Positions 1 through 5,697 of a DNA stretch of 19,544 nucleotides are shown here, one piece after another. Each line of letters begins with the position of its first letter. The first letter of the stretch is position 1. Under the pieces are notes generated by a model. The model did no database searches. It saw nothing but the letters and a program-made list of their open reading frames with translations, and was not told where the DNA came from. A program made the position numbers and the translations under genes. Where the stretch lies: positions 1 to 19,544 of the forward strand of contig JBBRHF010000070.1 of assembly GCA_038223055.1 (NCBI GenBank), written 5' to 3'. The stretch is from JBBRHF01 sp038223055. Its GTDB lineage: Bacteria > Actinomycetota > Actinomycetes > JACCUZ01.

Positions 1-1632
1 TCCTTCCTGCGCTCGCTGGGCGCGGCAGGCGCCGCTCTGGTGCAAAACCCCATGGCGTCGGCGGCGGCCACCGCGCGGCTGATGATGGGGCTGGCAGAAG
101 CCACCCGCGCAAGCGCTGAACGCACGTTCGGCAGGGACGCGTCCGGACCGGCGACGCCGGTGCCTGGCGACAAGCGGTTCAACGACGCGGCCTACGCGCA
201 GAACCCCCTCTACTTCCTGCTCGAACAGCAATACCTCCTGACCAACCAGCTGGTCACCGAGCTGCTCGACGCCGCCGGGCTGGACACCAGCCAGGACGTG
301 AAGGCCCGGTTCGCCGCGAAGTTCATCCTCGACGCACTCGCCCCCACCAACCTGCTGGCCGGCAACCCCGCCGCGCTGCGCGAGGCCTTCGACACGGGCG
401 GCAAAAGCGTGGCCCGGGGTGTGAAGAACATGGTGGACGACATCCGGAACAACGGCGGATGGCCCTCCCAGGTCGATGCCAGCGGCTTCGAGGTGGGCGT
501 CAACATGGCGGCGACCCCCGGGTCCGTGGTCTACCGCAGCGACCTGATCGAGCTGATCCAATACGAACCGCAGGTCAAGCGCGTGCATGCAGTGCCGCTG
601 CTGTTCTGCCCGCCGTGGATCAACAAGTACTACATCATGGACCTCGCGCCCAACAAGAGCCTGATCGAGTGGGCCGTCCAGCACGGCCACACCGTCTTCG
701 CGATCAGCTACCGAAACCCGGACTCCTCGATGCGCAACCTGGGCTTCGAGGACTATCTCAAGGGCGGACCGCTGGACGCGGTGCGGGTCGTCCGGGAGAT
801 CACCGGCGCCCCCGAGGTCAACACAGTCTCGGTCTGCCTCGGCGGCACGCTGACCTCGATCGCCCTGGCCCACCAGGCAGCGACCGGCGACCGGTCGATC
901 AAGTCGGCCACCCTGCTCAACACCCACACCGACTTCAGCACCCCCGGCGCGCTGGGGGTCTTCACCGACGAGGCCACGATCGCCGGCCTCGAGAAGCAGA
1001 TGGCCAAGGACGGATATCTCGACTCCAACAAGATGGCGCATACGTTCGACGCACTGCGCGCCAACGATCTGGTGTTCTCCTACGTCGTCAACAACTGGTT
1101 GCTGGGCAAGAAACCCCCGGCGTTCGACCTGCTGGTGTGGAACAAGGACAGCACCAGGATGCCCGCCCGGATGCACTCGGAATACCTGCGGGCCTGCTAC
1201 CTGAAAAACCTGTTCGCCCGCGGCGAGTTCGTGGTCGACGGGGAGAAGGTGGATCCGGGCAAGGTCGAGGTCGACACCTACGTGCTGTCCGCCGTCGACG
1301 ACCACATCGTGCCGTGGGTCTCGGGCTACAAGACCACCCAACTGCTCGGCGGACGCAACCGTTTCGTGCTCAGCACCTCCGGTCACATCGCCGGCATCGT
1401 CAACCCCCCCGGTCCGAAGCCCAAGCACTGGGTCAACGAGACCAGCCTGCCGGCCGACCCGCAGGACTGGAAGGACGCGGCCGAGCTCAAGGACGGCACC
1501 TGGTGGGAGGACTGGGCCACCTGGATCGCCGGCCAAGGCGGACCCAAGGTCGCCCCTCCCGCAGCACTTGGCAGCAGCGACTACCCGCCGATCGAGCCTG
1601 CTCCCGGCAGCTACGTCCGCACCCGGGTGTGA
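1..1632 (+). CDS. phaC: Class I-type poly(3-hydroxyalkanoate) synthase PhaC, 5' end outside window
   Basis: Polymerises (R)-3-hydroxyacyl-CoA into polyhydroxyalkanoate at the surface of cytoplasmic storage granules. The frame is open from base 1. An in-window GTG at 40 gives 530 residues, but the codons before it read as a plausible PhaC N-terminus, so the true start lies upstream. Numbered from that GTG, the alpha/beta-hydrolase catalytic triad is visible: Cys266 in SVCLGGT (codon 835-837), Asp421 in VDDHIVPW and His449 in SGHIAGIVNPP. The Asp-to-His spacing of 28 matches the classical Ralstonia enzyme (D480/H508). The size fits class I, and no PhaE or PhaR subunit gene is visible nearby. 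One oddity is that the first Gly of the lipase box (G-x-C-x-G) is Ser. A hairpin follows the stop. The regulator and dehydrogenase downstream on the same strand support a PHA locus. Confidence 0.95.
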   Translation, partial: SFLRSLGAAGAALVQNPMASAAATARLMMGLAEATRASAERTFGRDASGPATPVPGDKRFNDAAYAQNPLYFLLEQQYLLTNQLVTELLDAAGLDTSQDVKARFAAKFILDALAPTNLLAGNPAALREAFDTGGKSVARGVKNMVDDIRNNGGWPSQVDASGFEVGVNMAATPGSVVYRSDLIELIQYEPQVKRVHAVPLLFCPPWINKYYIMDLAPNKSLIEWAVQHGHTVFAISYRNPDSSMRNLGFEDYLKGGPLDAVRVVREITGAPEVNTVSVCLGGTLTSIALAHQAATGDRSIKSATLLNTHTDFSTPGALGVFTDEATIAGLEKQMAKDGYLDSNKMAHTFDALRANDLVFSYVVNNWLLGKKPPAFDLLVWNKDSTRMPARMHSEYLRACYLKNLFARGEFVVDGEKVDPGKVEVDTYVLSAVDDHIVPWVSGYKTTQLLGGRNRFVLSTSGHIAGIVNPPGPKPKHWVNETSLPADPQDWKDAAELKDGTWWEDWATWIAGQGGPKVAPPAALGSSDYPPIEPAPGSYVRTRV

Positions 1633-1646
1633 GCTAACCCCGCACG

Positions 1647-1682
1647 AGCCCGCGGCTGGCACATCGTGCCAGTCCGCGGGCT
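1647..1682 (+). terminator. Strong hairpin terminator after phaC
   Basis: A 16-nt left arm (1647-1662) pairs with a 17-nt right arm (1666-1682) around the 3-nt loop ATC, with only one bulged base. It lies 14 bp after the phaC stop. There is no T-tract, which is common for actinobacterial terminators. It probably separates phaC transcription from the regulator gene downstream. Confidence 0.75.
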
Positions 1683-1710
1683 GGCGATGCACGCCCGGCT
1701 ATCGACCCGG

Positions 1711-1765
1711 CTCGGACCTGGCTAGGACCTGGCTAGGACCTGGCTCAGACCTGGCTCAGACCTGG
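1711..1765 (+). repeat. Five tandem 11-bp repeats in the phaC-XRE intergenic region
   Basis: Five head-to-tail copies of an 11-bp unit of the form CTNNGACCTGG (1711-1721, 1722-1732, 1733-1743, 1744-1754, 1755-1765). Copies 2 and 3 are identical, as are copies 4 and 5. The unit is close to one helical turn, so a protein bound to each copy would face the same side of the DNA. No ORF of convincing composition crosses it. It may be simple slippage or a binding array for the adjacent regulator. Confidence 0.8.
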
Positions 1766-1808
1766 ACCGGCGGGGAGGACGCGACCCGAGCGCGGTTCGG
1801 CGTTTCGG

Positions 1809-1836
1809 TCTAGCGGGTGCAAGACTAGATCTAGCG
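1809..1836. promoter_or_regulatory. Candidate operator upstream of the XRE regulator
   Basis: The heptamer TCTAGCG occurs twice, at 1809-1815 and 1830-1836, exactly 21 bp apart (two helical turns), and the 10-bp perfect palindrome CTAGATCTAG lies at 1825-1834. CTAG is normally rare in high-GC bacterial DNA, yet occurs three times in 26 bp here and twice more in the tandem repeats just upstream. The position, about 45 bp before the regulator start, suits autoregulation. Binding is inference. Confidence 0.35.
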
Positions 1837-1879
1837 CGGTCAGGCCCACATCGGGTGAGCCGACCGGTTCCGGACGGCG

Positions 1880-2359
1880 GTGGAGCACGTGGAACGACGG
1901 TCCCGTGGTGCGACCTACGAGGCGTTCGGTGCCTACGTGCGCAGCCAGCGCCAGCTCGCTCAGCTCAGCCTGCGCCAGGCCGCCGAGCTGGCCCGCATCT
2001 CCAACCCCTACCTGAGCCAGATCGAGCACGGGCTGGCGCTGCCCTCGATCACCGTGATCAGCGCGCTCGCTGCCGCGCTGCGCGTGTCAGCCGACACCCT
2101 TCTGATGCGGGCCGCGGGGATGTCCGGCGCGTGCGTCGCGGATCGCTCCGAAACGACCGAAGACGCCATCCGCCACGACGCGCGACTTGACGAGGGGCAG
2201 AAGCAGGCCCTGCTCGCGGTCCTGACCGCCTTCGTCGGATCGTCGCCGCACGTCCGCCCCACACCCGTGGGTGACGGCTCGACCGTCACCCGTGCACCAA
2301 GCCAGCGGCGACCGCCGACGGCACTTCCAGAGGACAACGAGGTCCGAGACCATGCCTGA
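1880..2359 (+). CDS. XRE-family helix-turn-helix transcriptional regulator
   Basis: A cytoplasmic DNA-binding protein of 159 residues. An XRE/Cro-type HTH covers about residues 17-75, with typical features: an RSQR...SLRQAAELA helix pair, the recognition segment NPYLSQIEHGLALPS, and a following helix ITVISALAAALRVS. The C-terminal 85 residues are polar, Arg/Pro-rich and unassigned, and could hold a small ligand or oligomerisation helix (LDEGQKQALLAVLTAF). The GTG at 1880 lacks a clear Shine-Dalgarno; GTG 1889 is an alternative. The last 8 bp overlap the start of the dehydrogenase gene in another frame, so the two are probably translationally coupled. Regulation of PHA or acyl-CoA metabolism is inferred from position only. 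Confidence 0.85.
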   Translation: MEHVERRSRGATYEAFGAYVRSQRQLAQLSLRQAAELARISNPYLSQIEHGLALPSITVISALAAALRVSADTLLMRAAGMSGACVADRSETTEDAIRHDARLDEGQKQALLAVLTAFVGSSPHVRPTPVGDGSTVTRAPSQRRPPTALPEDNEVRDHA

Positions 2360-3317
2360 GACCACCTCCGTTCGTGACATCATCTCCGCCGTGCCCGACC
2401 CCGGTGCCGCCCCGGAGCTAGGCTTCGACGGCCGGGTGGCGATCGTCACCGGTGCCGGCGGCGGCCTCGGGCGGTCCCACTCCCTCGAGTTGGCTCGACG
2501 CGGCGCGAAGGTGCTGGTGAACGACCTCGGCGGATCGATCGACGGCCGGGGTTCCTCGTCCTCGGCAGCGCAGAAGGTCGTCGACGAGATTGTGGCGAGC
2601 GGGGGTCAGGCGGTCGCCAACTACGACAGCGTGGCAACTCCGGAGGGCGGCGCCGCCATCGTGGCCGCGGCGGTCACCGCCTTCGGCCGGGTCGACATCT
2701 TGATCAACAATGCCGGCATCCTGCGGGACAAGGCGTTCCACAAGATGGAGGCCTCGATGATCGACGCCGTCATCGACGTACACCTGAAGGGTGCCTTCTA
2801 CGTCAGCCAGCCTGCCTTCGTCCTGATGCGTGCCCAGGGCTACGGCCGGATCATCAACACCTGCTCCGCGTCGGGGCTCTACGGCAACTTCGGGCAGGCC
2901 AACTACGGCGCGGCCAAGGCTGGGCTCGCGGGCCTCACCCGGGTGCTGGCCATCGAGGGGGCCAACCACGGCATCAAGGTCAACGCGATCGCCCCCATCG
3001 CCGCGACCCGGATGACCGAGGATGTCCTCGGCGAGCTCGCCACGCGGGTCTCTCCCGAGTCGGTGAGCCCGACCGTCGTCTATCTCGCCCACGAGGACTG
3101 CGCCGTCACCGGCAACGTCTACTCCGTCGCCGGCGGCCGGATCGCCCGGATCCTCGTCGTCGAGATGAAGGGCGGCGTGCTGCCCGTGAACACCGCCGAG
3201 GGCGTGCGCGATCACATCGCCGAGCTCGAGGGCCGCGAGGGCGCGCCGTTCCACCTCCCCACCTCGTTGGACGACGCCACCAATATCATCGCCAAGGAAC
3301 TGCTCGAGGCCTCATAG
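2352..3317 (+). CDS. Short-chain dehydrogenase, 3-hydroxyacyl-CoA dehydrogenase type
   Basis: NAD(P)-dependent oxidoreductase of 321 residues. A Rossmann fold begins around residue 25 with the cofactor motif TGAGGGLG (33-40). NNAG is at 119-122, and the catalytic residues are Ser172 (CSASG), Tyr185 and Lys189 (YGAAK). The stretch SGLYGNFGQANYGAAK closely resembles the (3R)-hydroxyacyl-CoA dehydrogenase domain of peroxisomal multifunctional enzyme 2, so the likely reaction is interconversion of 3-hydroxyacyl-CoA and 3-ketoacyl-CoA. Next to phaC it could supply (R)-3-hydroxyacyl-CoA, the role of PhaB. ATG 2352 is chosen because the family N-terminus begins there and the longer frame from 2271 lies inside the regulator gene. 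The roughly 60 residues after the SDR core are a C-terminal extension typical of this subgroup. Confidence 0.9.
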   Translation: MPETTSVRDIISAVPDPGAAPELGFDGRVAIVTGAGGGLGRSHSLELARRGAKVLVNDLGGSIDGRGSSSSAAQKVVDEIVASGGQAVANYDSVATPEGGAAIVAAAVTAFGRVDILINNAGILRDKAFHKMEASMIDAVIDVHLKGAFYVSQPAFVLMRAQGYGRIINTCSASGLYGNFGQANYGAAKAGLAGLTRVLAIEGANHGIKVNAIAPIAATRMTEDVLGELATRVSPESVSPTVVYLAHEDCAVTGNVYSVAGGRIARILVVEMKGGVLPVNTAEGVRDHIAELEGREGAPFHLPTSLDDATNIIAKELLEAS

Positions 3318-3352
3318 AGAGCCGCGACCCCGTCGGCGTGCGCCTTGCCTGT

Positions 3353-5314
3353 CTACCCGAAGGCGAGGCGTACGTCGTCGGAGGACTGCTCGGCGGACCG
3401 CGGCGGAGGAGCAACCTGGTCCTGCGCGGCGTCCGACGACTCGGGCGGGGGCTCGGCCAGGGCCACCACCGCGGGATCGATGCGCATCACCGCGTAGCCG
3501 GCCACCGCCCCGGCCCCGAAACCGGGCGCGAAGATACGGACGGGCTCGGTGATGACCCCGTCGCGGACCGCGTCGTGGATCGCCAGCGGGATGCTGGCCG
3601 AGGACGCGTTGCCCACCTGGTCGATGTTGAAGTAGAGGTGGTCAATCGGCAGGCCCGCCTTGGTGGCGAGGTCGACGACCATCGTCTTGTTTGCCTGGTG
3701 CGGCACGACCAGATCGATGCTGTCCATCAACGAGGCGGCCTTCCCGTCCGGGTCGGGCAAGGCCTTGAGCTCATCCATCATCTGCACGAGGTAGCGCCCA
3801 GCCAGCGCCTTGACCTCGGGCCCGTAGACGGTGATGTTGTTGTCGAACTCGGGGTTTGGCCAGATGATCGAGTTGACCTGCGAGGCCGGGCCGCTGGCGA
3901 AGGTCTGGATGTACTCGATGTCGGGCGGCTCACCCTCCGGCGCCACGCCGATCACGAAGGCAGCGGCCCCGTCCCCGAAGATCATCCGGGACGGGCGCAC
4001 GTTGCCGATCTTGTCGGAGAACTTCTCCACGCACACCACGAGCACCGGTCGCTGGACTTCTTGCAGGATTCGGGTCGCGTCGGACAGGCCGTAGGAAAGC
4101 CCCGCACAGGCCGCCACGAGGTCGAAGGACCCATGTGTCTGCTGGATCCCGAGCTGGCCCGACACATAGGTCGCCACCGACGGGATCATCCTGGTGCTGG
4201 TGCAGGTGCACACGATCACCGCTCCGACGTCTTCGGGACTGCGGCCTGCATGGGCGAGCGCGCCCTGCGCGGCGCGCAGCGCGATCTCCTCGAGGCTGCT
4301 AGAGGTGTAGAGACGCTGGTCGATCCCGGTCTTGGCCGCGATCTCGGCCGCGCCCATCGGTGACCAGTTGTAGGCGGCGTTGCGGATCAGGTCCTCGTTG
4401 GTGCACGGCTGGTCGCCATGGACCACGGCCAGCGCCTCGATCCGCGGCCGGACCGGGAAGTGGTCGCGCACGCTGATCGACGGGTAGGGCCGGATCGGCT
4501 CCGTGGCCTCGTGCGCCCGGGGGCCGGCCTGGCGCGACACCCCGCGGGCGCGCCGCCGCAGGAAACGACGTACCTCCTGGTCTCGGGGGTAGAGCAGCAC
4601 CACGTAGTCGTCGTCCTGCAGCTTGCCCACCTCGACGAGCTCGGCTGCGGACCGATCCCAGGGGTACTGGTTGTGCAGCACCATCGCCCACCGGTGCAGC
4701 GCCTCGAGCTCGGGCACGTCCTCGGCGCAGTCGATGATGTCGTCCAGACCGAAGGTCGGGAAGTCCGGGTCGAAGTCGTTGAGCCGGAAGGTCAGGTTGC
4801 CGGGGTCAGACAGGATCTCGGCCACCGTGGGTTTGATCGCCGAAAGTTCGCTCGCCGTGTGCTTGCGCTCGCCGAAAACATCGAAGAGCAGCTCGAAGAT
4901 CCGGTCCTCCACGGTGCCATCCCCGGTGGCGGGCAGCTCGTCGTAGGCGGCGCGGACTGCCTCGACCTTGCGCTCACCCTCCTCCCATGGGGTCACGATC
5001 GGGAGGAACACGTCGGGCCGGCGACGGGGCACGTCACCCCACCGCGTCGGCCGCTTCTCGTACAGCGTGAAGGCGAACCGACCCGTCCAGAACATGTTCA
5101 GCGCCACGTCGCGCATCAACTCGTAGCGGCTCTGGTAACCCTCACCCTCGAGTTTTCGCAGGATGTCCGTGCCGCTCGGAGCCTTCGTCTCGAAGTCGCG
5201 CCGGATGACGCTGTCGAGCTGGTCCAGGCTGTCGATCACCGACAGGTCGAGCTCGGGGACGAAGTTGGACGGAAACACGATCCGGCCGTGGCTGTTGAGA
5301 ACGAAGGGCTGCAT
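3353..5314 (-). CDS. Ketosynthase III (FabH-like) with a long unidentified N-terminal domain
   Basis: A 653-residue protein. Residues about 290-615 form a thiolase-fold ketosynthase III: Cys403 (VAACAGLSYG), His539 (VVPHQAN) and Asn569 (VGNASSAS), with a His-Asn spacing of 30, as in E. coli FabH (C112/H244/N274). It should condense an acyl-CoA with a malonyl thioester. Whether the acceptor is ACP or CoA cannot be told; a CoA-using member would give acetoacetyl-CoA-type products useful for PHA. Residues 1-285 are an acidic, aromatic-rich extension that I do not recognise; ordinary FabH is about 320 residues. The last 35 residues are a Pro/Ser/Glu tail. ATG 5314 is preceded by an AAAGGA Shine-Dalgarno at good spacing. 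The gene converges on the dehydrogenase gene with 35 bp between the stops. Confidence 0.88.
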   Translation of the reverse strand: MQPFVLNSHGRIVFPSNFVPELDLSVIDSLDQLDSVIRRDFETKAPSGTDILRKLEGEGYQSRYELMRDVALNMFWTGRFAFTLYEKRPTRWGDVPRRRPDVFLPIVTPWEEGERKVEAVRAAYDELPATGDGTVEDRIFELLFDVFGERKHTASELSAIKPTVAEILSDPGNLTFRLNDFDPDFPTFGLDDIIDCAEDVPELEALHRWAMVLHNQYPWDRSAAELVEVGKLQDDDYVVLLYPRDQEVRRFLRRRARGVSRQAGPRAHEATEPIRPYPSISVRDHFPVRPRIEALAVVHGDQPCTNEDLIRNAAYNWSPMGAAEIAAKTGIDQRLYTSSSLEEIALRAAQGALAHAGRSPEDVGAVIVCTCTSTRMIPSVATYVSGQLGIQQTHGSFDLVAACAGLSYGLSDATRILQEVQRPVLVVCVEKFSDKIGNVRPSRMIFGDGAAAFVIGVAPEGEPPDIEYIQTFASGPASQVNSIIWPNPEFDNNITVYGPEVKALAGRYLVQMMDELKALPDPDGKAASLMDSIDLVVPHQANKTMVVDLATKAGLPIDHLYFNIDQVGNASSASIPLAIHDAVRDGVITEPVRIFAPGFGAGAVAGYAVMRIDPAVVALAEPPPESSDAAQDQVAPPPRSAEQSSDDVRLAFG

Positions 5315-5609
5315 GGGACATCCTTTTCAATCGCTTCGCGGGTTCCAGAAGACTTCCCCTATGCACCACAGAGCACGCGCAGACGCGGCCATTCTTCTGC
5401 CCCGGCTCGGCGACGTCAAAGGTTCCTCCGGGCGCGGATGTAGCTCGAGGCGAGATTGCCGGCGGCTGCGCCCGACGGCACAGACCGTAGGCATGTCCTG
5501 GCGGGCTGTGACAGCGGGTTCTTGTGGGTGCCGCGGTTGCCGGTTTCGCCCGTGCAGGCGTCACCTATGCAGGAGGGCAGAGCGTAGGTCGCCAGCCGGG
5601 GGCGCTGCG
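5315..5609. other. Intergenic stretch without a recognised gene
   Basis: Upstream region of the ketosynthase gene. Apart from that gene's Shine-Dalgarno near 5321-5327, no repeat, hairpin or protein-like frame stood out. It should carry the ketosynthase promoter and marks the edge between the intact metabolic block and the accessory block. Confidence 0.4.
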
Positions 5610-5693
5610 GTGTACTGCGACAACTGTGGAGCGTCGGCGTCGGGGACGCAGCGATTCTGCTCGTCCTGCGGAGCCCGAGGAGCAGGCGGTCGG
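5610..5693 (+). pseudogene. Truncated N-terminus of a zinc-ribbon protein
   Basis: From GTG 5610 the frame reads a compact zinc ribbon: CDNC (cysteine codons 5616 and 5625), a short Gly/Ser/Thr loop, then CSSC (codons 5658 and 5667) followed by GARG. This C-x2-C...C-x2-C pattern is that of the N-terminal zinc ribbons of many actinobacterial membrane or regulatory proteins. After about residue 28 the frame runs into sequence that is clearly the antisense of the relaxase 3' end, so only the head of the gene remains. A purine-rich GGGGGCG lies 6 nt before the start. The partner domain normally following the ribbon is lost. Confidence 0.5.
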
Positions 5694-5697
5694 TCAT
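5677..5697 (-). pseudogene. Possible first codons of an excisionase-like gene after the relaxase
   Basis: The relaxase stop overlaps an ATG (ATGA, 5694-5697) with GGAGGAAT upstream, and the next codons read MTDRLL. Small HTH excisionases after MobF relaxases in actinobacterial elements often begin this way. Homology ends after about six codons, where the DNA becomes the complement of the zinc-ribbon gene. The evidence is very short and may be chance. Confidence 0.2.

Noticed and set aside
459..1637. 392-residue plus-strand ORF within phaC
   Set aside because: Arg/Gly/Pro-rich +2 frame of phaC with no protein-like pattern.
2418..3254. 278-residue minus-strand ORF opposite the dehydrogenase gene
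   Set aside because: Antisense shadow; the plus strand encodes a complete SDR with all motifs.
3338..5443. Two long plus-strand ORFs (341 residues each) opposite the ketosynthase gene
   Set aside because: Their composition is His/Arg/Val/Gly-rich without family motifs, as expected for the antisense of a high-GC gene; the minus-strand ketosynthase has a full catalytic triad.
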